From positions 62,001 through 126,000 of the forward strand of contig NCGX01000001.1 of the NCBI GenBank assembly GCA_002256995.1: 64,000 bases of DNA. Direction: 5' to 3'. Numbering within the stretch: the first letter of the stretch is position 1; each line of letters opens with the position of its first letter. Shown one piece after another: positions 1-7,420 of this stretch. Both the position numbers and the translations under genes were made by a program. Below the pieces are notes generated by a model. That model was not told the origin of the DNA and searched no databases. It saw only the letters and a list, made by a program, of their open reading frames with translations. The DNA is from Hydrogenophilales bacterium 16-64-40 (GTDB lineage: Bacteria > Pseudomonadota > Gammaproteobacteria > Burkholderiales > Thiobacillaceae).

Positions 1-230
1 TCGACCGCGGCGATGGCCTGCGGCAAGGCCTCGGCAACCCGTTCGCCATACGCCTCGAAACCGGGCTCGACCCACACCCGCGAATCGGCCGCCAGGGGCG
101 CAAAGTGCTCAAGCGGATGCAGCGCCCTGGGGTTGCTGACGGTCAGGGCACAGCCGGAAAGCAGCATGCACACGACGGCCAGAAACACGCCTTGAAGCGA
201 CCATCGGGGATTGGCGTTCGGGTAGTTCAT
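1..230 (-). CDS. Putative lipoprotein, 3' part cut off by the window edge
   Basis: The reverse strand reads an open frame from ATG at 230-228 to the window edge, about 76 codons with no stop. The N-terminus has a basic stretch, a hydrophobic core (VFLAVVCML) and a lipobox LLSGC, so the product should be lipidated on Cys26 and anchored in the cell envelope. The visible mature part (PRALHPLEHFAPL, then SRVWVEPGFEAYGERVAEALPQA) matches no family I recognise, so no function is assigned. It is divergent from the Sox cytochrome gene with an 87-bp gap. Confidence 0.6.
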   Translation of the reverse strand, partial: MNYPNANPRWSLQGVFLAVVCMLLSGCALTVSNPRALHPLEHFAPLAADSRVWVEPGFEAYGERVAEALPQAIAAV

Positions 231-317
231 TTTCCTGAAAATTGCCTATATTTTGGCTAGCCTTGAAAACACGTCTCCGCCGCATTCGCTTCAATCGTCA
301 CCGAGGAGAAATCTCAA

Positions 318-1607
318 ATGGAGAATTCAGCCTTCGCGCGCGTCAAGGCCGCATGCTTTTCATTATCCACCCTGCTCGGCGCAATGACGTGTGCCGCGTT
401 TCCGCTCGACAGTGATGCCCAGCAGCCGCAGAAAGCCGTGCCGATGGAACTGGCGCAGCCGGCGGCCGCCACGCCCTGGTCGCGCTACAGCGATTGGCCT
501 GCCACCGACTGGAAAGACTACAACACGCTGGCCAATCTCGCATCGCCCGCCTACGCACCGCCGCCAAAACTGGCAGGCCCGATTGCCGGCGACCCCAAAA
601 ACGGCGAGAAACTGGCATTCGACCGGGGGCGAGGCGGCAGTTGCGTGGCGTGTCACGTCATGGGCAAGACCACCCCGGCGCTGCCCGGCAATATCGGCCC
701 CGACTTGTCCACTGTCGGCACCTGGGGACGGTCCGACCAGAAGCTGTTCGATTATGTGTACGACCCGCGCAGCGTGAATCCGAATTCCATGATGCCGCCC
801 TGGGGCGCCCACAAGCTCTTCAGCGTGCAAGAGATCCATGACATCGTGGCGTTCATGAAGACGCTCAAGGCGCCGCACGTTTTCAAGGATGAGCTGGAAA
901 ATCCCGCCACGCGCCCCGTTCCGGTCGAAACCCGCGACAACCTGGATCCCTTTGAGAACGACGGCATGGCCGCGATAGACCGCGCCAAACTGGTTTATTC
1001 GCGTGTGGGCTCCCAGGGAAAATCCTGCGCGTCGTGCCATGCCGCGCCGGAAAAAAGCTTCAGGACCTGGGCCGCCACCATGCCGCGCTATGAAGCGCGC
1101 CTGAAGAAGGTCATCGGCGTCGAGGAGTTCATCACGCGCCACGCACGCAGCACAACGGGGGACAACTTGTTGATGCAAAGCATGGACAATATCGACCTGT
1201 CCATTTATCTGCGACACCTCGCCAACGGCACGCCGATCAAAGTCGATACCACGTCGAAAGACGCGGTCGCAGCGATCAAGCGGGGCAACGCCTTGATGAC
1301 ACGAAAAATCGGGCAACTCAACTTTGCCTGCCTGGACTGCCACGGCCTGGCCAACAAGTGGGTCCGTGGTCAGTGGCTGGCCCAACCCAAGCGGCAAGCG
1401 GTCTTCAACAAGGAAATTGCCCACTTCCCCACTTTTCGCACCAGTAGCAGCGAAATCTGGGATTTTTCCAAACGTGTCCAGTGGTGCAATGTCGCCATCC
1501 GTGCCAATGAGCTACCGCCTGACGCAGTTGAATATGGCGACATTGAACTCGCCTTGGCAGCCCTCACTCAGGGGCAGAAAGTGAACGTGCCGGGCATCCG
1601 CAACTGA
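318..1607 (+). CDS. soxXA: SoxX-SoxA fusion, triheme c-type cytochrome (thiosulfate oxidation)
   Basis: The 429-residue exported protein carries three c-type heme motifs: CVACH (109-113), CASCH (237-241) and CLDCH (338-342). Residues about 88-185 resemble SoxX, with one heme and a Met-rich SMMPPWG stretch that can supply the distal ligand. Residues about 215-429 resemble diheme SoxA, ending with the conserved pattern around Cys390 (RVQWCNVAIR, then LPPDAVEYGDIEL), the probable Cys heme ligand. In the Sox pathway SoxXA couples thiosulfate to the SoxYZ carrier in the periplasm; in most bacteria the two subunits are separate genes, so the fusion is unusual. No other sox gene lies in the window. 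The start follows a GAGGAGA ribosome site. The N-terminal hydrophobic stretch (FSLSTLLGAMTCAAF) fits a Sec signal peptide. Confidence 0.85.
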   Translation: MENSAFARVKAACFSLSTLLGAMTCAAFPLDSDAQQPQKAVPMELAQPAAATPWSRYSDWPATDWKDYNTLANLASPAYAPPPKLAGPIAGDPKNGEKLAFDRGRGGSCVACHVMGKTTPALPGNIGPDLSTVGTWGRSDQKLFDYVYDPRSVNPNSMMPPWGAHKLFSVQEIHDIVAFMKTLKAPHVFKDELENPATRPVPVETRDNLDPFENDGMAAIDRAKLVYSRVGSQGKSCASCHAAPEKSFRTWAATMPRYEARLKKVIGVEEFITRHARSTTGDNLLMQSMDNIDLSIYLRHLANGTPIKVDTTSKDAVAAIKRGNALMTRKIGQLNFACLDCHGLANKWVRGQWLAQPKRQAVFNKEIAHFPTFRTSSSEIWDFSKRVQWCNVAIRANELPPDAVEYGDIELALAALTQGQKVNVPGIRN

Positions 1608-1645
1608 GTGCCGCGCCCCATCACGCGCAGCCGGTTGATGCCAGG

Positions 1646-2362
1646 TTAGATAAGCTGCCAGCGCTCATCCACCAGCCCTTGCAGCGGCGGGTATTGTTTC
1701 TTGTAGGCCATCTTGCGGCTCTCGGCGATCCAGTAGCCGAGGTAGAGATAGGGCAGTTCCAGCCGCTTCGCCAGTTCGATCTGCCACAGCACGCCGTAGA
1801 CGCCGAGGCTGTCCTGCTCGCGCGCGGGGTCGAAGAAGGTGTAGACCGCCGACAGGCCATCGGCGACCTGGTCGATGACCGACACCATCACCAGGGTATC
1901 GCCGTCGCGGAATTCGACCATCACGCTGTCGACGTTGGACGACAGCAGGAACTGCGTGTACTGGTCGGGGCCGTCGCGGTCCATGCCGCCGCCGGCATGG
2001 CGGCTGCCGAGATAGCTGCGGTACAGCGCGTAGTGTTGTTCCTTGAAATCGAGCGGCAAGAAGCGCGCGGCGAGATGTCGGTTGCGTTTGAGGCAACGGC
2101 GCTGGGTGCGGTTGGGCACGAAGCCGGTCACGTCGACCCGCACCGGCACGCAGGCCTGGCAGTGCTCGCAGTGCGGGCGATAGGTGAACTGCCCGCTGCG
2201 GCGAAACCCGCCGCGAATCAGCGCGCTGTAGGCCTCGCCATCGATCAGGTGGGTGGGGGTGGCGACCTGCGAGCGCGCCTGCCGCCCCGGCAGATAGCTG
2301 CAGTCGTATTGCGCGGTCAGGTAAAACTGGATGCGCTGCAGCGGCGGGTCAGTCGGGTGCAT
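1646..2362 (-). CDS. bpt: Aspartate/glutamate leucyltransferase (bacterial ATE1-like)
   Basis: This 238-residue protein transfers Leu from Leu-tRNA to N-terminal Asp or Glu of target proteins, marking them for ClpS-ClpAP in the N-degron pathway. The Cys-containing N-terminal part ([14 protein letters not shown], then [15 protein letters not shown]) and the C-terminal acyltransferase segment ([10 protein letters not shown], then [10 protein letters not shown]) are typical of Bpt. It lies 18 bp downstream of aat on the same strand, so the two N-degron transferases should be co-transcribed. Length is normal for the family. Confidence 0.92.
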   Translation of the reverse strand: MHPTDPPLQRIQFYLTAQYDCSYLPGRQARSQVATPTHLIDGEAYSALIRGGFRRSGQFTYRPHCEHCQACVPVRVDVTGFVPNRTQRRCLKRNRHLAARFLPLDFKEQHYALYRSYLGSRHAGGGMDRDGPDQYTQFLLSSNVDSVMVEFRDGDTLVMVSVIDQVADGLSAVYTFFDPAREQDSLGVYGVLWQIELAKRLELPYLYLGYWIAESRKMAYKKQYPPLQGLVDERWQLI

Positions 2363-2380
2363 AGGGTCTGATGTGGGGCT

Positions 2381-3097
2381 TCATAAAGGCGTTGACCGAT
2401 CAACTGCGGTTTCAGGATTAAACACCCAGGGGCCAGGAAGATGGGGCAAGTCTACCAACTCCGCCAGGCGCGCGATGAATGCCGCACGCGGCATCGTGCG
2501 TGCGCCCATGCTGGCGAGATGGGGCGTTTCCATCTGGCAGTCGATGAGGCCGAAATCCCAGCGCTGCAGCTGCTGCGCCAGCCGCACCAGCGCGACCTTG
2601 GAGGCGTCGGGCTCGCGGCTGAACATCGATTCGCCATAGAACATGCGGCCGATCGCCACGCCGTAGAGGCCGCCGACCAGTTGGCCTTCGCGCCAGGTTT
2701 CGACCGAGTGCGCGTAGCCGGCATCGAACAGACGGGTGTAGGCGGCGACCATGGCCGGCGAAATCCAGGTGCCGAACGCGTCCTCGCGGGGCGCCGCGCA
2801 GGCACGCATCACCTCGGCAAACGCAGTGTCGGCGCGCACCTCGAAGCCGCCATTGCGGATGCGCTTGGCGAGCGAGCGGCTGACGCGGATCTCGTCCGGC
2901 ACCAGCACCATGCGCGGGTCCGGGCTCCACCACAGGATCGGCTCGCCGGGGTTGAACCAGGGGAAAACACCATGGCGATAAGCGTCGAGCAGGCGCGCCA
3001 GCGTCAGGTCGCCGCCCCTTGCCAGCAGACCGTTGGGGTCGGCCAGCGCGGTCTCGACCGGCGGGAAGACTGTGGCGTTTTGCGCGTGCTCGCTCAT
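2381..3097 (-). CDS. aat: Leucyl/phenylalanyl-tRNA-protein transferase
   Basis: The product, 238 residues, adds Leu or Phe to N-terminal Lys or Arg of proteins in the cytoplasm. It shows the family landmarks PNGLLARGGDL, GVFPWF, ILWWSPDPR, GTWIS, SVETW and GGLYGVAIGRMFYGESMFS. An upstream in-frame ATG at 3142 would add 15 residues, but it overlaps the predicted -10 element (3141-3146), and family members begin close to the PNGLLA motif. I therefore chose the ATG at 3097 (MSEHAQN). No good ribosome-binding site is visible for either start. Confidence 0.92.
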   Translation of the reverse strand: MSEHAQNATVFPPVETALADPNGLLARGGDLTLARLLDAYRHGVFPWFNPGEPILWWSPDPRMVLVPDEIRVSRSLAKRIRNGGFEVRADTAFAEVMRACAAPREDAFGTWISPAMVAAYTRLFDAGYAHSVETWREGQLVGGLYGVAIGRMFYGESMFSREPDASKVALVRLAQQLQRWDFGLIDCQMETPHLASMGARTMPRAAFIARLAELVDLPHLPGPWVFNPETAVDRSTPL

Positions 3098-3509
3098 GCT
3101 CGAATGGTAGCGGATTGACCGACTTGCATCCGGCCACTGCATTATATTATGATAAACACATCTTCAATACTGCTATTGAACTTTCGACACGGTATCGGGA
3201 AGCGCGGGGCTTTACGTGTCTCGCTTCGTATAATGTCGTTTTGCGGTTTGGCGCCGGATGAACCCCATCGCGACGCGTTTCAAGCCGGCACATTGCAGTA
3301 GGAAGAATGCTTCTATCCAATACGACGTCAACATCATCCGCATCGACGCTTAAGCCACAAGCAGCAGCGTCAGGCTTGCCGACCCGGCCATCCATCCCAT
3401 GGTCCGGGTTGACGGTTGCGGATCTTGCGGAAAAGCTGTGGCTGACGCCGGCGGTGTGTCCGACCTCTCTCCCGGACTTGCCGACAGGCGCCTTTTTGCG
3501 GGGCGATTC
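3098..3509. other. Gene-free region between aat and ccoI
   Basis: This 412-bp divergent intergenic stretch holds the aat promoter, a plus-strand TATAAT at 3229-3234 without a convincing -35, and an inverted repeat GACACG (3186-3191) / CGTGTC (3215-3220). A 68-codon frame (3307-3513) has AGGAAG before its ATG and ends in an ATGA overlap with ccoI, but its composition does not look like a real protein. No FNR box (TTGAT-N4-ATCAA) was seen, although ccoI-type genes are often under FNR control. Confidence 0.5.
3141..3167 (-). promoter_or_regulatory. Predicted promoter of aat-bpt
   Basis: Read on the minus strand, TATAAT lies at 3146-3141 and TTGAAG at 3167-3162, 15 bp apart, which is shorter than ideal. 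Transcription would begin near 3134, upstream of the aat start at 3097. The -35 box overlaps an inverted repeat TTCAAT (3163-3168) / ATTGAA (3175-3180), a possible operator. Confidence 0.4.
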
Positions 3510-6017
3510 ATGAGCACCTCTCCGGGGCTCACGGACGCCCCGTCTTTTTCGGGCTGCTTTCACTGCGGCCTGCCGGTGCCGGACGGCGCCCACTACCCGA
3601 TCCAGTTCGAAGCCGAAACGAAGCAGGCGTGCTGCCGCGGCTGCCAGGCGGTGGCGCAGACCATCATCGACAGCGGCCAGGGCGCGTATTACACCCACCG
3701 CACCGTGCTGCCCGCCACGCCCCGCGAGGCCGAGGCCGAACTGGCGCAACTGGGCCTGTACGACCTGCCGGAAATCCAGGAAAGCTTCGTCAGGACGGAA
3801 TCGGAGCACGTCCGCGAGGCCGCGCTGATCCTGGAGAACATCGTCTGCGCGGCGTGCATTTGGCTCAACGAGCGCCACATCGCCGCGCTGCCCGGCGTGC
3901 TGTCGGTGGAAATCAACTACGCCACGCGCCGCGCGCGGGTGCGCTGGGACAACAGCCGCATCCAGCTCTCCGCCATTCTCAAGGCGGTGTCCGACATCGG
4001 CTACATCGCCCATCCGTTCGATCCCGGCCGCTCCGACGACATCCACCGCCGCGAGCGCAACACCGCGATCAAGCGGCTGGCCATCGCCGGGCTCGGCATG
4101 ATGCAGGTGATGATGTACGCGCTGCCGACTTACACCGCGACCGACATGACCGACGACGTCCGGCTGCTGATGAGCTGGGCGAGCCTGGTCCTCACCATCC
4201 CGGTGGTGGGGTATTCGGCGTGGCCCTTCTTCATCGGCGCCTGGCGCGACGTCAAGCGCCGCATGCTGGGAATGGACGTGCCGGTGGCGCTGGGCGTCGG
4301 CACCGCGTTCGTCGCCAGCGTCTACAGTACGTTCTCCGGACACGGCGAGGTGTACTACGACTCGGTCACCATGTTCGTCTTTCTGCTGCTGACCGGACGC
4401 TTCCTCGAAATGAACGCGCGCCGCCGCGCCGGCGCCGCGGTCGAGGAACTGGTCAAGCTGATCCCCGCCGCCACCACGCGGCTGCCCCACTGGCCGGCGC
4501 GCGACGAGGAGCAGGTGCCGGTGGCGCGCCTCGCCGTGGGCGACCATGTGCTGGTGCGCCCCGGCGAGACGCTGCCCGCCGACGGCGAGGTGGTCGAGGG
4601 CGACAGCGCGGTGAGCGAGGCGATGCTGACCGGTGAATCGCTGCCGGTGTCCAAGACCGTGCACTCGAAAGTGGTCGGCGGCAGCCTCAACCAGGCGAGT
4701 CCGCTGGTGGTGCGGGTCGACAAGCTCGGCGCCGACACGCGGCTGGCCTCCATCGTGCGCCTGCTCGACCGCGCGCAGAGCGAGAAGCCGCGCATCGGCC
4801 AGCTGGCCGACCGCGCCGCCGCCTGGTTCGTCGGCCTCTTGCTGGTGATCACGGTTGCCGTCGGCCTGGCGTGGTACGTCATCGATCCCTCCCGCACCCT
4901 GTGGATCGTGGTGTCGATCTTGGTCGTCACCTGCCCCTGCGCGCTGGGGCTCGCGACCCCCGCCGCGCTCACCACCGGGACCGGCCGGCTCACCCGCCTG
5001 GGTCTCCTGACCACGCGCGGCCACGCGCTGGAAACCCTGGCGCGCGCCACCGATCTGGTGTTCGACAAGACAGGCACGCTCACTCACGGCCGCCTGTCGG
5101 TGCGCCGCGTGCTGCCGCTGGGCGGGCGCAGCGCCGATGAGGTGACCCGGATTGCCGCCGCGCTGGAAGCCGGTTCCGAGCATCCCATCGCGCGCGCCCT
5201 GCGTGACGCCGGCTCGGCAAGCCTCAATGCCAGCGATGTGCGCAACACGCCGGGGCGCGGCGTAGAGGGCACGATCGACGGCCAGCGCTATCGCCTGGGT
5301 TCGCCGCGCTACGCCGCCGCGGGCGCGATGCCCCTCGAGTCCGCTGGCGGCGAACACCCGGAAAGCGCGCACGCGAGCTGGGTGGCGCTGGCGCAAGGCG
5401 ACGAAACCCTCGCCTGGTTCGCGCTGGCCGACACGCTGCGCGCGGACGCCCCCGCCGCGCTCGCCGCGCTGCAACAACTGGGCGTGCGCCTGCACCTGCT
5501 GTCAGGCGACGCCGAGCCTGCGGTGAAGGCCGTGGCGCAGCAGCTCGGCATTGCCGAGTGGCACGCCGGCGCGCTGCCGGAAGACAAGCTCGCCTACGTC
5601 AAGGCGCTGCAGCAGCAGGGCCGCATCGTTGCCATGGTGGGCGACGGCATCAACGACGCCCCGGTGCTGGCCGGCGCGCAGGTGTCGATCGCCATGGGCG
5701 AAGGCGCCGACGTTGCGCAGGCCGCGGCCGACATGGTGATGCTCGGCAGCCGGCTCGCCACCCTGGCCGAAGGCGTGTCGCTGGCGCGCAAGACGCAGCG
5801 CATCATCCGCCAGAACCTCGGCTGGGCGCTCGGCTACAACCTCGTCGCCATCCCCGCCGCCGCACTCGGCTACGTCACGCCGTGGATGGCCGGCATCGGC
5901 ATGTCGGCCAGCTCGCTGCTGGTGGTACTGAACGCGCTGCGGCTGTCCGATTTCAAACAACCGGTGAGGGGTGAAGCGTCAGGAGTGAAGAACACCGCCC
6001 TCATGCCTTACCCCTAA
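3510..6017 (+). CDS. ccoI: Copper-translocating P-type ATPase of the CcoI/FixI type
   Basis: The 835-residue membrane ATPase supplies copper for assembly of cbb3-type cytochrome oxidase. Visible in order: Cys-rich N-terminus with CFHC (about 16-19) and ACCRGC (about 41-46), a heavy-metal-associated domain with CAAC (about 112), membrane segments, a TGES actuator motif, the metal-translocating CPC (about 475), the phosphorylation site DKTGTLTH (about 518) and GDGIND (about 711). The long Cys-rich N-terminus separates CcoI from CopA. The start at 3510 is chosen because the extension to 3399 has no family character. The last residues (after LRLSDFKQP) are encoded by an intergenic-type repeat that runs into the gene. 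ccoS follows after 19 bp; no ccoNOP genes lie in the window. Confidence 0.92.
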   Translation: MSTSPGLTDAPSFSGCFHCGLPVPDGAHYPIQFEAETKQACCRGCQAVAQTIIDSGQGAYYTHRTVLPATPREAEAELAQLGLYDLPEIQESFVRTESEHVREAALILENIVCAACIWLNERHIAALPGVLSVEINYATRRARVRWDNSRIQLSAILKAVSDIGYIAHPFDPGRSDDIHRRERNTAIKRLAIAGLGMMQVMMYALPTYTATDMTDDVRLLMSWASLVLTIPVVGYSAWPFFIGAWRDVKRRMLGMDVPVALGVGTAFVASVYSTFSGHGEVYYDSVTMFVFLLLTGRFLEMNARRRAGAAVEELVKLIPAATTRLPHWPARDEEQVPVARLAVGDHVLVRPGETLPADGEVVEGDSAVSEAMLTGESLPVSKTVHSKVVGGSLNQASPLVVRVDKLGADTRLASIVRLLDRAQSEKPRIGQLADRAAAWFVGLLLVITVAVGLAWYVIDPSRTLWIVVSILVVTCPCALGLATPAALTTGTGRLTRLGLLTTRGHALETLARATDLVFDKTGTLTHGRLSVRRVLPLGGRSADEVTRIAAALEAGSEHPIARALRDAGSASLNASDVRNTPGRGVEGTIDGQRYRLGSPRYAAAGAMPLESAGGEHPESAHASWVALAQGDETLAWFALADTLRADAPAALAALQQLGVRLHLLSGDAEPAVKAVAQQLGIAEWHAGALPEDKLAYVKALQQQGRIVAMVGDGINDAPVLAGAQVSIAMGEGADVAQAAADMVMLGSRLATLAEGVSLARKTQRIIRQNLGWALGYNLVAIPAAALGYVTPWMAGIGMSASSLLVVLNALRLSDFKQPVRGEASGVKNTALMPYP

Positions 6018-6025
6018 CCCCTCAC
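5965..6025. repeat. GTGAGGGGT / ACCCCTCAC inverted spacer repeat
   Basis: GTGAGGGGT (5965-5973) pairs perfectly with ACCCCTCAC (6017-6025). The element spans the 3' end of ccoI and the gap before ccoS, and encodes the last residues of CcoI. Similar CCCCTAACCCC-rich spacers stand before both dedA genes, and a looser one precedes secD. Confidence 0.6.
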
Positions 6026-6036
6026 GCGTCTCCCCC

Positions 6037-6210
6037 ATGGACATCCTGATCCTGCTGATTCCCTTGAGTCTCGTCCTCGTCGGGGTCATCGCCTGGGTCA
6101 TGCTGTGGGCGGCCAAGAGCGGGCAGTTCGACGACCTCGAAGGCCCGGCGCACAGCATCATCATGGACGACGACAACCCGCCCAAATCCGACGACGCGCC
6201 CAAGCCCTGA
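6037..6210 (+). CDS. ccoS: Cytochrome oxidase maturation protein CcoS (FixS)
   Basis: This 57-residue protein begins with one hydrophobic membrane segment (LILLIPLSLVLVGVIAW), then WAAKSGQFDDLEGPAH, the signature of CcoS/FixS, and ends in an acidic tail. CcoS is needed for cofactor assembly of cbb3-type oxidase. It follows ccoI after 19 bp, the usual order. The start at 6037 is the only ATG before the membrane segment; no clear ribosome-binding site is visible, so translation may depend on ccoI. Confidence 0.92.
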   Translation: MDILILLIPLSLVLVGVIAWVMLWAAKSGQFDDLEGPAHSIIMDDDNPPKSDDAPKP

Positions 6211-6250
6211 GCGACGCCGGGCCACGCCGCGCGGACGGAATGCGTCCTCG

Positions 6251-6853
6251 TCAGAAGCCGTCCACCCGCACCACTTCGTCCAGGGGAAGCTGGCCTGCCC
6301 GGGGCCACGGTTCCCGAACCCGCTTGCCGAGTGCGACGAACATCGACACGACATGCCCCTCGGGCAAGCGGATCAATTTCGCGACCTCATCGAAATCCGC
6401 CAGGTCCATCGGGCACGAGTCGTACCCCATCTCCTTCGCGGCCAGCATCAAGGTCTGGGCGGCCATGTCGCATGAGCGCATCGCTTCATCGCGCTGCGTC
6501 TGGGGCCGCCCGCGGTAATACTCGCCGATGGCGGCGACCACGCCCTCGCGGACGTCGGCGGACGCATTGCGCCAATAGCGGTCGGGCTCCTTTTGCCACG
6601 CATTGACGTCCGCGCAAATGACCACCAGCAACGAAGCTTCCGTTATTTGGGGCTGCATCCACGACACGGCACGAATGGCTTCGCGCAATACCGGATTTCG
6701 CACCAGAACAAATCGCCAGTGCTGGAAGTTGAACGCCGTTGGAGAAAGCACGGCCAACGACATGAGTGCGTCGATTTCTTGCTCGGTCATCACGTGGCCG
6801 GGATCGAATTGTTTGATCGCGCGCCGTGTTTCGATTGCGGTTCTTACATCCAT
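6251..6853 (-). CDS. Nitroreductase-family FMN oxidoreductase
   Basis: The 200-residue protein has the nitroreductase fold signature: RRAIKQFDPGHVMTEQEID near the N-terminus, LSPTAFNFQHWRFVLV for FMN binding, and MAAKEMGYDSCPMDLAD-like residues (AAKEMGYDSCPM is read) in the C-terminal half. Such enzymes reduce nitroaromatics, quinones or related electrophiles with NAD(P)H; the actual substrate is unknown. The start at 6853 (MDVRTAIETRR) has AAGGAG eight bases upstream. It is divergent from an HxlR regulator with an operator-like palindrome between them, a common arrangement for electrophile-sensing switches. Confidence 0.85.
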   Translation of the reverse strand: MDVRTAIETRRAIKQFDPGHVMTEQEIDALMSLAVLSPTAFNFQHWRFVLVRNPVLREAIRAVSWMQPQITEASLLVVICADVNAWQKEPDRYWRNASADVREGVVAAIGEYYRGRPQTQRDEAMRSCDMAAQTLMLAAKEMGYDSCPMDLADFDEVAKLIRLPEGHVVSMFVALGKRVREPWPRAGQLPLDEVVRVDGF

Positions 6854-6914
6854 GCTGCTCTCCTTGGTGACAGGGCTCGATGCCGGAAGCCATGCTATCG
6901 GAGGGATTCCATCT

Positions 6915-6949
6915 ATGTAAGTATGCACATTCATGTCATGTACTTACAT
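6915..6949. promoter_or_regulatory. Operator-like inverted repeat between nitroreductase and hxlR genes
   Basis: ATGTAAGTA (6915-6923) and TACTTACAT (6941-6949) are perfect 9-bp inverted arms separated by 17 bp, centred in the divergent intergenic region. HxlR-type regulators commonly bind GTAAGTAC/GTACTTAC-like half sites, so this is the likely binding site of the adjacent regulator on both promoters. Confidence 0.65.
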
Positions 6950-6971
6950 TTTGTATACCCAGGAGATTCCG

Positions 6972-7325
6972 ATGCGCCACACGCGTTACGACTGCGACTT
7001 TGGATGCCCGGTCGAGGCCTGCGTCGAGGTGGTCGGCGGCAAATGGAAGGGGGTCATCCTGTTTCACCTGCTGGGCGGCACCAAACGATTCAATGAGTTA
7101 TCGCGACTGATGCCTGCAGTCACGCAGAGAATGCTCACCCGACAGCTTCGCGAACTCGAGGCCGATCAGGTCGTTGAACGCAAGGTGTATGCGGAAGTCC
7201 CCCCTAAAGTTGAATATTCGCTGACCGAGTTCGGAAAAACGCTGGAGCCGGTGCTGAGAACGCTTCAGGGTTGGGGCGTAAACTATCTGGAGCAGATCAC
7301 CCAAATCAGAAAGGAGCGCGCATGA
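6972..7325 (+). CDS. HxlR-family winged-helix transcriptional regulator
   Basis: The 117-residue protein matches the HxlR family: CPVEACVEVVGGKWKGVILFHLLGG at the start, FNELSRLMPAVTQRMLTRQLRELEADQVVERKVY as the recognition region, and VEYSLTEFGKTLEPVL. Two N-terminal Cys residues (DCDFGCPVEAC contains three) could sense oxidants or electrophiles, as in YodB/QorR relatives; that is inference. The start at 6972 has AGGAGA seven bases upstream. Its stop overlaps a 32-codon frame (ATGA) that in turn overlaps the DsbA-like gene. Confidence 0.88.
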   Translation: MRHTRYDCDFGCPVEACVEVVGGKWKGVILFHLLGGTKRFNELSRLMPAVTQRMLTRQLRELEADQVVERKVYAEVPPKVEYSLTEFGKTLEPVLRTLQGWGVNYLEQITQIRKERA

Positions 7326-7420
7326 CAGGCTCGTCCAGCGCCTCATCCGAAGCGGTGGGCGATCGCAGAGAGGCCCATCATGCAATGAGCAGTCAACGCC
7401 CGCTTCCAGGTTGGACATGA
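7322..7420 (+). CDS. Possible 32-residue coupling ORF
   Basis: The frame starts with ATG at 7322, overlapping the hxlR stop (ATGA), with AAGGAG five bases upstream. It ends with TGA at 7418-7420, overlapping the ATG of the DsbA-like gene (ATGA again). The peptide (MTGSSSASSEAVGD to RPLPGWT) resembles no family I know. It may act as a translational relay between hxlR and the next gene, or be the remains of a larger gene. Real expression is uncertain. Confidence 0.4.
   Translation: MTGSSSASSEAVGDRREAHHAMSSQRPLPGWT

Noticed and set aside
3098..3509. FNR box upstream of ccoI
   Set aside because: No TTGAT-N4-ATCAA match was found; the TTCAAT/ATTGAA repeat at 3163-3180 differs from the FNR consensus.
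3147..5495. 782-codon minus-strand frame
   Set aside because: Antisense shadow of ccoI with low-complexity Arg/Ala/Gly-rich sequence.
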